Shown here: positions 44,297-55,800 of the stretch, one piece after another
Layout of the letters: each line of letters starts with the position of its first letter
Numbering within the stretch: position 1 is the stretch's first letter
Assembly: GCA_028564705.1 (NCBI GenBank)
Contig: JAPXFQ010002706.1
Location: 186,001 to 250,000 of the forward strand
DNA length: 64,000 nt
From: Apricaphanius iberus
Lineage: Eukaryota; Chordata; Actinopteri; Cyprinodontiformes; Aphaniidae
Direction: 5' to 3'
Translations under genes and position numbers: made by a program
Notes under the pieces: model-generated
What the model saw: the letters and a program-made list of their open reading frames with translations, nothing else
Database searches by the model: none
What the model was told of the DNA's origin: nothing

Positions 44297-44779
44297 TGCT
44301 GGATTGTAAATTCTATATTAAAGTGTTCCTCTATTGTCCAAAAGTGTCAATTAGCTCTATTCACGGTTGAGGATCCAGCTTTCCTCCGCAGGTTCGACAG
44401 AGTGATTTCCTGTTCCAGAAAACAAAGCAGAAAATACAACAACACAGATCTGTTTGTCATGAGACTGACCTGCAGGACGGCTCACCAAGTGTGCGCGCTG
44501 ACTCACAGACCTCATCTCTTTTTATTGAACACAAAGACAAAAAGAATCACATGACATGGTCACTCCCAGTACATAAACATTCATTGTGTGCCCCTTATCA
44601 TCTACTTCCCTAAGTCTGTTTTTCCCCCAAAATGATTTACAGACACCCGCTTTTATGGGGGTCTTAACCTAAACTATCTTTCTTCCTGTTTCTACACAAC
44701 TGGGCAATTTCCTAAACACAACTTGGTATTTATGACTGTTGTAAAAGCCTGGTACTCATTTAAGATTGTTTTTACTTCA
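44297..44779 (-). repeat. Solo LTR of the ERV-2 family, TSD CTAT
   Basis: Near-identical to the ERV-2 LTRs over its full 483 bp. CTAT flanks it at 44293-44296 and 44780-44783. It lacks one short GGATTAACTCC-type segment and is otherwise closest to the 3' LTR at 14189. It lies between ORF1 and the endonuclease of LINE B2. Confidence 0.97.
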
Positions 44780-44941
44780 CTATTTAAAATTATTTGGGTT
44801 GCATTTGTTCAATTTATGATGAATTGCTCGCTCTCTGCTGATAATAACAGGTATGAGTGAAGCAGGGCAGGGTCCGACTCCGGTAAATGAGTTACTGTTA
44901 AAATCAGGGCTGTGTTTATAGGAGCAGGGACCAGCTGGACA

Positions 44942-46130
44942 TCAGGATGTGGTCGAAGGGGCAGAGAGGGCACGAGCAGCTGGAGTCGGTGTGGTGGGCA
45001 GGGGTGGGCGAGGGTATGCCGGGCTTAATGCCAGCATGTGTGTGCCTTGTCTGTTCAGATGTAGTCCATCTGCCCCAAACAATTGACTCCTGCCCCAGAA
45101 AATGTTAAAATTGTCTATTAAACCAATGTTATGCATTACGTTGGCAGAGGAAAGCCAGGTGTTTAAATATAAAAGCCTACTGAAACAACCTATTCCTCTG
45201 CCCACAGTGGGAGTGGGGACAGAGATCAAAACAGACACCTGTTTGCCCTTTTAAAGATTAAACAGATGATTAAAATCCTGCTTTAGAAGCTCAGACTGCT
45301 GTTTATGTATATCCTTGGTTCCAGTGTGGATTATGACTTTACTCACAGTAGGGTGGATGTTGAATGGAGTCATTCATCTGATCAGTGATGTCCTTTACTG
45401 TGGCGCCAGGAACCGAGTGTGACAGCTCCTCTCATCCTTATGTGTCGGATAATAGTCACTAATGATGAGCGTGGTGGGCGGCTGGTCTCCAGACTGATGC
45501 TGGGGCTAGGCAGAGGGCCCTTCCATGTCCAGGACCTGCTGGATGTTAAACAAGTTAGCCACCACAGAACTGCAACATTGATTATTGGGCGCCTAGGGCT
45601 CTTTCAGAGAGTTCGGGGTGTAGTGGGCCACTCCTCAGCAGGTTGTGGCCGCAGTCCTGGGTCTTGCGCAACATTGATGGCATTAGAAATCTGGCTGCTA
45701 ATTCTGCTGCTAAGAGGGGTTGAGCTAATGGCCAACGACAGCAAGTTGGATAATGGCATGCCAGGTGGAGGGGAATGGTGGTGGGGGGGACAGGAGTGGA
45801 GCTGATGGAATCTTTCGGCTTAGCTCCCAGCTGTAGCCAGCGTTCCTCCTCCGCGGCAGATGTAACGCTGGTGTTCAGTGCTCCAAGTTTGTTTGAAAAT
45901 CCAGCAGTGGAATTCCTCCCCGCGGCTTCCCTGGACTGGTAATGGTAGTGTGTTGGCCAGTTCAGCAGTGTTAGAAACAGCAGCCATGAACATCCGGCCA
46001 AAGATGATGTCCACATCGCGCTCATCTTCAGGATCTGGTGTAGCGTTAAAATCCTCTGCTCCAACTCTGGGATTTTCTGGGTCAGTCTGAGGCAGCCGTC
46101 ACAGCCCTGGCTAGAAGTGAGTGGAGGCAT
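44942..46130 (-). pseudogene. LINE B2 ORF1 with SGNH-esterase domain, broken
   Basis: The N-terminal frame (46130-45582) starts PPLTSSQGCDGCLRLTQKIP with a Leu heptad (LEQRILTLHQILKMS) and includes LQLGAKPKDSISSTP. Broken frames from 45420 give LSHSVPGATVKDITDQMND and HTGTKDI-like text, then 45238-44942 gives SVLISVPTPTVGRGIGCFSR and GADGLHLNRQGTHMLA. DGLHxNRxG is the last block of an SGNH hydrolase with the catalytic Asp and His. Esterase-type ORF1 proteins are known in CR1/L2-group LINEs. Several frame changes make this copy dead. Confidence 0.7.
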
Positions 46131-46689
46131 GGTGGAGTAGGGTGATACTCCACCCGCTCTTCACCGATTAAAACACGGTAGGTAAAAAAGTCAGTTGATT
46201 AAAAAGACAACAATGCTAAATTTGGTTAAAAATGCCCTACAAACCAACTAAAACAGTTTAAACCAAGTCGGAAAAAAGAAAAACAAAAAAAAGAGGTTTA
46301 AAACCGTGTGTTTTAGGAGACAGTCTTGGTGAGTCCTGCTGACGCTCACTAACGCTGTTCTTTTAATTTATTCAAACAAAAAACTTTAACCAAACAATAC
46401 CCCATGGGCAAGATGCCTTCCAGAGAGAGATAGATAGCTCCCCATTTCCTGATTTGCCTCCATGTCTTCTCACCTCAAACTTCAGCACTACCGGATGGGT
46501 TCTTCAATGTCCCCCAGAGATCAGACAGCTTTTTCTCATTCATTTTGCCACCTCAGCCGCCATGTTTGTTGACTCCCAGCTCTACCTCCTGAAGATCAGT
46601 TCACTTCAAACAGTACCTACTTAATCAATATCAGCAACAGATTCTCTAACCCGCTGAACCCTCCAGTGGCTTCCAGGCCACTGATTCCT
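46131..46689. other. Possible 5' UTR of LINE B2, then unassigned
   Basis: No clear ORF. A run of AAAAAGAAAAACAAAAAAAAG near 46270-46295 is the only notable feature. Confidence 0.3.
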
Positions 46690-47520
46690 CCAGTTGGTTT
46701 AAGCCCATGTCGTGGATCCCTCATTCGTCGCCGGCTGCTGTCCAACTAAGAGGTCCACCTACGCCACCCTCCAAACAACAAGACTCAGGTCTTCCAGCCT
46801 CCAAGCCACAGCATTCAGACCTGACGGCTTCCAAACCACCACAAGATTCAGTCTAGCTGGCCTCCAAGCCACCACAAGGCTCAGTCTACCTGGCCTCCAA
46901 GCCATCACAAGGTTAAATCCAACCAGCCTTCAAGCCTCAAGGTCCAGATTCACCGGCCTCTAAGCCTCAAGGCTCAGCTTTGAAGGCCTTCACATTACCA
47001 CAAAGTTCAGCTCTGTCGGCCTCCACCTCAGCAAAAGCTTTAGCTCTACCAGGTTCCAAAACAAGAAACTGTACTACACCATCCACCTTAACACCTACTA
47101 TCCACAGCTCAACCTCAATACAAGGTTCATCACTGCCAGCCTCAAAGAAGCAATGTTCATCACCACCACCCTCCAAGAAGCAATGTTCATTGTTGCTGGC
47201 CTCCAAGAAGCAAGGTTCATCGCCGCCGACCTTCTAGAAGCAATGGTCATTGCTGCCATCCTCCAAGAAGCACGGTTCATTGCTGCCGGGCATCAAGACA
47301 CGAGGTTCTGCTCAGCAACTGTCCATCAAGACACAAGTTTCTCAGACGCCAGCCTCCTCATCATCAGTTCCTCAGACACCGACCTCCTTGTCATCAGTTC
47401 CTCCGATGCCGGCCTCCATGCCTCAACTTTCCTCAAAGCTGGCCACTTCATCAACTTTTCTTTCTTTTTTTGGGACTCTATCCCGCTTTCTGTGACCCCC
47501 TCCGCCCACCCTGTTTGGGT
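46690..47520 (+). pseudogene. P/S/A/K-rich decapeptide-repeat ORF, broken
   Basis: One reading frame, interrupted by a few stops, gives repeated ASKPQ/SASKP-type peptides from 46760 on, then SLPASKKQCSSPPPSKKQCS and variants from 47130 to 47290 with a 30-bp (10-codon) DNA period, and ends with SSVPQTPTSLSSVPPMPASM and a stop at 47493. No signal peptide, membrane segment or enzyme motif is visible. The 57098-57835 ORF has the same 30-bp period with a different peptide. Whether this is a host mucin-like gene or part of a repeated element is not known. Confidence 0.45.
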
Positions 47521-47526
47521 TTCAGA

Positions 47527-48779
47527 TTATGGTAGAGGGTCACCTAGACTATAACTAGAATAAATATTTAAAAATTTTACTGTGGAATTTTGAAGAAATG
47601 CCAAGTCAAAGTACAGTATAATGCCTTCTACAGAATAAGTGATCGTATCAATTCAAGGGTTTTATTTTTACAAAATCTTAAGAGTTGACAAAAGACTCTT
47701 TTCAGGTCATGGTAGAGGGTCACCTGCCTTGAGTATAACCAGAATAAAAAAAATTACTGTAGAATTTTAAAGAAATGCCAAGTCAAAGTAGAGTATATAC
47801 CCTCTGCAGAACAGACTATTGTGCCAATTCCAAGATTTTATTTCTTAAACATCTTAAGAGTTGAAAGGAAACTATTTTCATATTATGGTCATCTAGACTT
47901 TAACCAGAATAAATATTAAATAATTTAACTGTGGAATTTTAAAGAAATGCCAGATGGGAGTAAAGTATAATGCCTCTGCAGCACAGACATTTGTGCTAAT
48001 TCCAGGATTTTATTTCTGAAACATCTTGAAACTTAACAACAGACTTTTCATATCATGGTAGAACATCACCAAGAGTATAACAATAATAAATATTTCAGGC
48101 TTTTACTCTAGAATTATGGAGAAAAATAATATTAAAATACTGTACAATGCATTTGCAGAAAAAGTAACGGTGCCAATTCCAAGATTTTGTTTCCCCTCAA
48201 ACATCTTAAGAGTTGACAGCATACAGATTATCATAGAGGGTCACATAGAGTAACCCTAGAATAAATATATCAGAATTTTACTGTAGAATTTTGGAGAAAA
48301 TAATGTAAAAATACAGTGTAATGCCTTAGCAAAAAAGGCGATTGTGCCAATTCCAAGGTTTTTTTCTCAATCATCTTAAGAGTTCACAGCAAACTCTTTT
48401 CAAAAAAGGGTCACCTAGACTATAAATACAATACATTTTAAAGAATTTTACTGTAGAATTTTGAAGGAATGCCAAGTCAAAGTGCACTATAATGCCTTTC
48501 CAAAATAGCAGCTAGCCAAATTCAGGATTTTATGTCTCAAACATCTGAAGAGTCGACAGCAAATGATTTCCAGATTATGATAGGCGGTCACATAGAATAA
48601 CCCCTAAATAAATATTTCAGAATTTTACTGTAGAATTTTGAAGAATTTGCCAAGTCAAAGGGCAGTATAATGTCTTTACAGAAAAGACGATTGTGCCAAT
48701 TCCAGGATTTATTTCTGCTAAATTCTTAAAACTTGACAACAAACTCTTTTCAGATCATTGTAGGGAGTCATGAAGAGTA
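47527..48779. repeat. Satellite array, about 175-bp units, 7 full copies
   Basis: Units start with (A/C)TTATGGTAGAGGGTCAC-like sequence at about 47527, 47707, 47882, 48051, 48228, 48402, 48572 and 48751. Each then has AATAAATATT, TTTTACTGTAGAATTTTGAA, GCCAAGTCAAAGT, TATAATGCCT, a CAGA-AA---GATTGTGCCAATTCCA block, TTTTATTTCT, ACATCTTAAGAGTTGACA and a CTTTTCA end. Intervals run from 169 to 180 bp. A Tc1 element cuts the last unit. Confidence 0.93.
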
Positions 48780-48781
48780 TA

Positions 48782-49298
48782 CAGTGCATCGGGTAAGTAT
48801 ACACAGAGCTTCACTTTTTCCACTTTTTTTATGGTACAGCCTCTTTCAAAAATGGATTAAATTAATTTTCACCCATAAAATTCTAAACACAACAACCCAT
48901 AATGATAATGTGAAAAAAAACTGTCTTTGAAATTGTTGCAAATTTATTAAAAATAAAAAAACTTGAGAAATCACATGTACATTAGCATTCACAGCCTTTA
49001 ACGTTAAGCTCAGAATTGAGCTGAGGATGTATTCTGTTTCCACTGATCATCCTTGAGGTGTTTCAGCATATTAATTGGAGTCCACCTGTGGTAACTTAAG
49101 TTGATTGGACATGATTTGGAAAGGCACAAGGCCCCTGGGTTGACAGTGCATGTCAAAGCACAAACGAAGCATGAAGACAAAGGAATTGAGTGTAGATCTC
49201 CGAGACAGGATTGTCATGAGGCACAAGGATGGGGAAGGTTACAGAAACATTTCTGCTGCTTTAAAGGTTCCAATGAGCACAGTGGCCTTTAGTTGAAT
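48782..49298 (+). mobile_element. Tc1-C: 5' half of a Tc1 element
   Basis: Starts CAGTGCATCGGGTAAGTATA right after TA, followed by CTTCACTTTTTCCAC and AAAATGGATTAAATTAATTT, a well-known fish Tc1 terminus. Near 49165 it encodes MKTKELSVDLRDRIVMRHKD and GYRNISAALKVPMSTVA, the first helix-turn-helix of a transposase. It then ends abruptly, so the rest is lost. Confidence 0.85.
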
Positions 49299-49400
49299 TA
49301 TTAAAATTTCAAGACCCATTTATTGTAGTTTGCATAACTGAAAAGGGTGAATATAGAATGGGGCAAAAGAAATAACATTCAATAAGTAGTATAAACTCAC

Positions 49401-49534
49401 CATCTTGCGCCAAAACAGCAGATATGTCACTCCATGCTTTATCCTTCTTGACATTGTCTTTATAAAAAAGTGTGACTGGGGTTATACAGGATTGAGTGCT
49501 TTTCCACTTCAATCATCAACTGTTTGTCGTCCAT
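49401..49534 (-). pseudogene. MADF-domain exon, Harbinger fragment
   Basis: Minus-strand MDDKQLMIEVEKHSILYNPS starts at 49534 and, after a one-base shift near 49460, continues YKDNVKKDKAWSDISAVLAQ, then a GTGAGT donor at 49395-49400. This is the first exon of a MADF protein like that of Harbinger-1. No transposase or second exon is nearby. Confidence 0.7.
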
Positions 49535-49699
49535 GATGAAACACAAATGAGAGACCCTCTCGCAAGGTTCTGACTTCTCACTGGGCCGCAAAGGTAGTAA
49601 CCTTTTTTTGAGTAAAGTAACCAGAAAGCATCCCATTTCTTTTATTTTGATCGTTTCTGGAGCCAACAGATTTCCTGCCTTCCCCTATCCAAAATGTCG

Positions 49700-52173
49700 A
49701 ACTTTTAGCGTTTCAGACTGCATAGAAAAAAGGACTGCCATGTGTATTTAGAAAAGTGCCGCAATATGGCGCTCCTGAGATGGGGCTTATGTGTCCGGTG
49801 GAAAGGGTTCTATTGACTACAGTGGCGGCTATCAGCTGCGTATGACGTGCTGCTCTTGTAACATGCTGCGTGTAGAGGAAAGGAGGGGGTCAGACTTTTA
49901 CACGAATTGAGGTTTTTCATAATTTCATTGTCTCATAATATATTTGTCTAATATTTATTAATGTAAACATTTATAAGGTTTTATTTATTTAATTGTTAGC
50001 ACTTTCCCATTAATGCCAATCACACTTCTCAAAGTAAATTTTCTGAAGGCACAAATGCCGCCCATAAATTTTCTAATTTTAAAACATAAATGTCGGTTTA
50101 TGTGTTAGAAATAAGTTCTGGTAAGAAACATCTTTGTCACTTCAGCAACAAGTTTAGAGGGAAAGTGATAAATAAAAATTCTGATGACCCAACATTCTAC
50201 GAGCAAATAAACACATCATGCACGTACAAATCTGGAGACATGAAATGAGTCTCAAAAACCCGCATGGAGTTAATCTGTGCATAAATTTGGTCTTTTCAGA
50301 GGCAATTGGTGAATAAGTATTTAACAATTTGTATGCATACAAGCAGTTTTGAGTTTGTAGCCAGTTTTGAGTTGGTTTGATTTGAAATTGTGCTTGTGTA
50401 TAAAATATATATATATGTTTTATGGTTTACAAATCAAGTTTTACACATACAAGTATATTTGTATACAAGCAAGTTACACACAAATAGACTGACACAAAAT
50501 ACAAATCAGGTATTACGCAACCACAGATGTTTTGAGTCTATTTTCTCTCCATATTCCATGCCTTCCTGGATCACTGGAACCCTGCTTAATGCCACACAAC
50601 AGATCACATTCTTTGGACTCAATTAGCTTTTATGTATCATTGATTCAGATTGACTAAACCTAATATCATCCTGTGGTACCTCTTTTTAATTTTTGATATG
50701 GAAACACTAGTGTTTTTTTTTCTTTTTACCCTTTTTTACTTTAATTTTGTTTTGTTTTTTGTGCTTGGTTCTCTTTCATTTTGATTTTTTTTTATGACTG
50801 TGTCTTAAAAAAACAGTCTTATTATCGAAGTTATAGCTCTACACACCATGACTGTGTTTTCAGATGTTTTAGACTTACTGACATTTTTGGTTGTTTCAGT
50901 TACTGACATAGGTTAAAACACTTTTCAGAAGACTGGACTTTGTGTATCAATTTCACCAAATTTTGGTTCTGCTTTCTAGATTTCTATTGCAAATGTATTA
51001 CATCTTCATAGCTGATTGTTGAACATTTAAATGCATTAACTTTTAAGGTTTAGAGTTTTACTTTGTATTATAAAAAACGTACTTTCAGTTGGATGACTTT
51101 ATTTTTGATATCTTCTTGTAAGCATCAAAATATTATATATTGCTCCAACGTCATTTGCATCTTCTAGGTTTGAATTTAGTCAAAGGTGATTCTTCCTTGA
51201 TGTTTATTACTTGCTTCTAAACAAGCCTACAATTCCAGCTGCAATTTTGACCTAAAAACACTGAGATTAAAATTATTTGAATAATGGTTCACAGGTAGAT
51301 AATTTTTCTGCCTCTTTTGAATTGACAGCTTGACAAACACTTTCTGTATCCAATAGACATGCTTTTCTTGTCTGTTTGGAATAGACATTGGACATCAGCA
51401 CAGTGATCTGTTATCAGTTTAAACACAGAGCCCAGCTTCATAAATTTAGAAAGCTACTATTTTTCTTACACTACACAAAACGTCTCCATACACAGCTTTA
51501 GACTAAGCATAACCTTATATTTTTTCCCAGTCATTTTCTCCTCAGTTGAGGCTAGACTGAACCCCTCTGCCCATGAATATGAAGTGATAATAACAGACAT
51601 GCTGAGGTGAAGGGTGCTTGGGTAAAACATATCCTTAAATCTAATAGCGGCGCTATCGCCTCTCCTGGACAATTCGAGTTTGGGGGTTTATTAGAATTTT
51701 ATTAGAAGCTATGGCAAGTGGTTTCATTGCAGTCTTCCTTCCCTTTGTTTGACACTCAGGGATTGTTGTTTATTGGCTCTATCATAAGGCATTTTTTGCA
51801 CATTTGATGTGAATTAAAGATGTATATGAAGCTTTGCCTCAGTTTCCCAGCTCTTTGCTAAACTTTGTCAGAATAACTGAGGCCAACTGAAAAAAAAAAT
51901 ATTTTTCATTCTTTGTTACCCTCCTGTCATAATCCGCATCTTTTCACTTTAAAATATGTACACTTGCTTTGTAAGAAAGATAGTGTATTGACCAGTAATA
52001 TTCCTTAGTCTTTCCTGTGTTTAAATCTTGTGCATCATCTAATAGAGAATAATCCCTTTTTTATATAGCTGTAAAGAAAATAATTGAAAATAAAGCCCTC
52101 ATACAGTGAGTACAATTTTTAACCTCACTCATTTATTTCCTTTTAACATCTTATGTTAAACACTAGTTAAATT
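49700..52173. other. AT-rich region with no gene recognised
   Basis: About 2.5 kb of non-coding sequence. It holds a short (TA)n at 50405 and A- and T-runs, but no terminal repeat, protein motif or RNA gene that I can name. Confidence 0.4.
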
Positions 52174-52219
52174 GTGAAATGCACAGACGTGTTATTCCAA
52201 CTTCATAAATGTCCTTTGT

Positions 52220-53350
52220 TATTTAGTGGCTTACTTCACCTGGATGGCATTGATTGGGCCTCTGTTAATAATGTAAAGAACCTCTGTGTAATTTTTGACC
52301 AAGACATGAAATTTAAATCCCATATTAAACAGGTTTCTAAGATTTCTTTCTTTCACATCCGGAATATTGCTAAAATTAGAAACACCCTGTCCAGGAGTGA
52401 AGCAGAGAAACTAATCCATGCATTTGTTACTTCAAGGCTGGACTACTGTAATTCCTTATTATCAGGAAGTCCACAAAATGCTATTAAAAGCTTTCAGTTC
52501 ATCCAAAATGCTGAGTTCTGATGAATATTAAAAAAAGAGATCACATATCTCCTGTTTTGTCTTTTATCTCCTCTCAATTGTTCCCTTTTAAATCCAGAAT
52601 AGCGTTTAAGATCCTCCTGATTACTTATAAAGCCCTTAATAATCAAGCTCCATCGTAAATCAGAGAACTGATTGTTCCAAATGTTCAGAGCAATTCGTTC
52701 TCAGAATGCAGGTCTACTGGTAGTTCCTAGGATTTCTAAAAGTAGAATAGGAGGCAGATCTTTTAGGTATCAGGCTCCTTTCCTGTGGAACAAGCTCCCA
52801 ATTTAAGTCCATGAGGTAGATACTGTCTTTTTCAAGACTAGACTTAAAACCTTCCTTTTTGATAAAGCTTATAGTTGGAGTGGCTTAGGTTATCCTGAGC
52901 TATTTTTGTATTTATGCTGCTATAGGTTTAGGCTGTTGCAGACTGACCACTTTTCTTCTCTCTTCTACTTTTCTCTTCTAATACTCTCAGTATGAGTGAT
53001 TGCTGAATAATGTGTGTGGTTGGAGTCTGCATGATCCGGAACAAAGTCACATCGATGACTCATCGCAATTTGCTGGGATTCCATCCATCCATTTTCTGAA
53101 CCGCTTAGTCCTCCCGGGGTCGCGGGGGGGGATGGTGCCTATCTCCAGCTGTCAACAGGCGAGGGGCGGCGTACACCCTGGATAGGTCGCCAGTCCATCA
53201 CAGCTGCTGGGATTCCTTACATAGAAAACTTTAAACTCATTGGAATGTTTGTATAATTGTATGGAAATTAGTTTTGTTGTAAAATGCCTTGAGTTGACAT
53301 TTGTTGTGAATTGGTGCTATATAAATAAAAGTGAATTGAATTGAATTAAA
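52220..53350 (+). mobile_element. LINE copy A2 (reverse transcriptase end and 3' terminus)
   Basis: An open frame to 52521 reads WASVNNVKNLCVIFDQDMKF, SHIKQVSKISFFHIRNIAKI and HAFVTSRLDYCNSLLSGSPQ, followed by broken frames for FRAIRSQNAGLLVVPRISKS and SFRYQAPFLWNKLP. The 3' end is GCTATATAAATAAAAGTGAA with a TTGAATTGAATT tail. This is the same family as 30312-33330. Confidence 0.85.
53083..53204 (-). mobile_element. 122-bp retroposon insertion, 12-bp TSD
   Basis: TGCTGGGATTCC is present at 53071-53082 and 53205-53216. The insert begins ATCCATCCATTTTCTGAACC and contains CCTCCCGGGGTCGCGGGGGG and ACACCCTGGATAGGTCGCCA. The ATCC repeat is the tail, so it is minus-oriented. It is the 3' end of a fish RTE-type LINE or a SINE using it. 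Confidence 0.85.
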
Positions 53351-53800
53351 TACATGAAGCTTTGCTAAATTAAATTTCCACTACCACCGTCCAATGCATA
53401 TGGTCCTGCATTATACAGTCTTATTTTACAAGAAAATGTAATATAAAAATGTGCTTTAAATAGCCTATTTTACTGTCATATGGACTACATCATGTTTTTT
53501 TCCAGACACAGGTAAATGATATGAAACATTTTTTAATGATTATGATTCTAGTAGACATTCTTGATGTTCTAAGGCTTAAATTATACTTGTTTTTTAACCT
53601 CACGTTGACATGTAGTACTGAAGAATCCCGCTATCTAATCCTGCTCTTATCCCGCAGAGTACAGACTCAGACTGGATTTAGCAAAAGACTAAGTACAAAT
53701 AAACATGGCGACTGTAGGAGATTATTAGACGGTTAATATTCAGATTACAACAGAAAAAAATATGGCAGAAGTATCATAGATGGTATGTAAATTATATTTC
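53351..53800. other. Unassigned spacer
   Basis: No feature recognised. Confidence 0.3.
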
Positions 53801-54345
53801 TGCTATTTTTGATTTCTTTCCTATTGGTTTTGCTTATATTGACCGCACATTAATAACACTAGTTCAAAATGTTGTAGCTTTAATATGGTTATAGATAAAG
53901 TTATAATGTAAATGGGAAAAATTTTCAGTATGATCCAAAGTTTGTGATGGAAGTGAAATTATTAATCTCATTTGCATATGATGACGTCACAAGGTGGTGG
54001 CCATATTGGAAAATGTTGGATTTTGATATAAAGGTTTCAAAAGACTATAACTTCTAATTCTAGTTTGAGATAAAGGCATACTAAATGAGAAATTTCTTCA
54101 GTATGAACCAACATTTGGGCTGGAAGTAAATTGTCATCTAATTTGCATATCGTGACATCAACAAGATGGCGGCAATATTGGAAAATGTCAATTTTCTTAT
54201 AAAGATTTTCAAAGGCTGTGGTTTGAAAGTGGTTGGAGATGAGGGCATACTGGAATTGAGGAATATTTTATGTTTGAAGAAAAATTTGGGATGGAAGTAA
54301 ATTGTCATCTAATTTGCATATTTTGACATCAACAGGTGGAATTGG
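53800..54345. repeat. Tandem array, about 172-bp units, 3-4 copies
   Basis: ATTTGCATA with a following TGACATCA/TGACGTCA block occurs at about 53970, 54141 and 54313. Between them the units share GGAAAATGT, AAGATTTTCAAA, GAGATAAAGGCATACT and TTCAGTATGAA. A weaker fourth unit starts near 53800. Confidence 0.88.
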
Positions 54346-55800
54346 AAAATGTAACGGAACACAGTAACATTTTCTTTTGTCCGGATCCATTTTTGGGTGA
54401 CTGTATTGCCATGAATGGTGGACAGCAGAGTCAGACGTTTTGTGTCATGCCAAGCACAAGCCAGCAGTTTACCATGCCGCATGAAAACTGGGTCATCCCC
54501 CCTTCTCATAGGCAACTGGGCTGGTTTCAGCCCCTTTGGCATCCCTCTCCTGTTGCAGTTCACTGTCCCACACATTCCAGTGTCTTTAACAGCTAACTCC
54601 TAGCTAAGGCAGGTGATGTATAGTAGCTGTCCATGTACACCTCATGCCCTTTCCCAGTGTGCTCGGCAAGCAGCTGACAGACAATATCGTGTGTTGCTCC
54701 TAAATTATCCTCATCACTTGTATTTTTGCCACTGTAGAGGCACCATTCTAATGCATAATCTGAGCTGGCCTCACTCAAGACAAATGCTTTATAGCCATTT
54801 TTATCAGGTTTTTTTCGGGTTGTAAAGTTTCAATGTTGACCTTCCCTTGAATGCAATGGTCATTTCATCCAAGGAAAGTTCCTTGAGTGGACCATACACA
54901 GCAGCAAAACGATGAATGATCAAATCTATTATGGGACACAATTTGAAGAGTCTATCATGACTTTGTTGGCCCCTGTCAATGCGATCATCATTATTTACAA
55001 AGTGAATGGAAGAAAGAATATTTTCATATCTGTTTCTCCCCATCACTTTGCCAAAGCCAGGTGTGTAAAAAGTTGGCCAAAAACCGGCTCAGTAGTCCTC
55101 AATTTGAGATTTTTTAACAAGCCCCATGTAGAGTAAAGTTAAGTGATATGAATACTTTCATTTCAGGGACAGTCATATCGCACCAATCATTAAATTGGGA
55201 CTTTGGTTTCAAAATTTCTCTTTCAAAGAACTGGTGGGCTTATCTTTTTGTTTCATTAGTGATGAGGCTCCAGAATTCATGATTTAGAAAAAGAGAGATT
55301 AAATCAATGGGCTCAGAAGTAGTCAGATCATCTCCACAATAACAGGCTCATCAAAAATTTGAATCCACTGTTAATAGTTTTCCTCTTCTGTCAAGAACTG
55401 CCAGCCATCATCATCATTATTGTAGCCACCCTGATTTACTGTGCGGCAGTGAACGCCAATTCCACCATTAGGTGTAGTTTTTCCTGCGGCTTCTCCTGCG
55501 TTTGCCACGACAACCGCGGTGTTTTCCCTCCCCGCTACATTCACCCATATTTGCTGTGTTATGATTCCCCCTGCCACCTGAACCATGTCCCCTGCTTGGC
55601 GTTTGCAGAAAGCTTCCACCCCGGCCACGCTATGTTGAAGCATCAGCTATACCGTGTGCTGATTGGGGACTATGGTGTGCTGACTCGCCGTCACTACTAA
55701 TGTAAGTTTCTGCTTCACTGGACAACTGTATGTCTTCCTCCTCAGAATCAGAGTCAACCAGTACCTGACAAAGTACTTCGTCGACAGTAAACTGACCTCT
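54346..55800 (-). pseudogene. piggyBac transposase (PGBD-like), broken and truncated
   Basis: From 55795 the minus strand reads RGQFTVDEVLCQVLVDSDSE (acidic N-terminus), then an alternate frame to 55371. Stops and shifts follow to 55046, where KELSLDEMTIAFKGRSTLKL (first catalytic Asp) is intact, then SEASSDYALEWCLYSGKNTS and VYMDSYYTSPALA (second Asp), and a last frame with LLACAWHDTKRLTLLSTIHG. The segment with the third Asp is missing. The enzyme would cut and paste the element at TTAA. Confidence 0.88.

Larger units (their letters stand above)
42408..46130 (-). mobile_element. LINE copy B2 with esterase-type ORF1, RT deleted, carrying a solo LTR
   Basis: The 3' end at the left matches B1 (minus AAAAGCGCTTTATAAAAAAG with a TTGATTG-like tail). 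Reading leftward: ORF1 (46130-44942), a solo LTR (44297-44779), endonuclease end (43878-43660: GDYNLHINNILDPL, PTHNRGHTLDLVI), linker (43389-43141), then directly the 3' UTR. The reverse transcriptase is missing, an internal deletion of about 1.5 kb compared with B1. Confidence 0.8.

Noticed and set aside
47527..48779. CRISPR-like array
   Set aside because: Units of about 175 bp without constant short repeats and unique spacers, in a vertebrate genome; it is a satellite.
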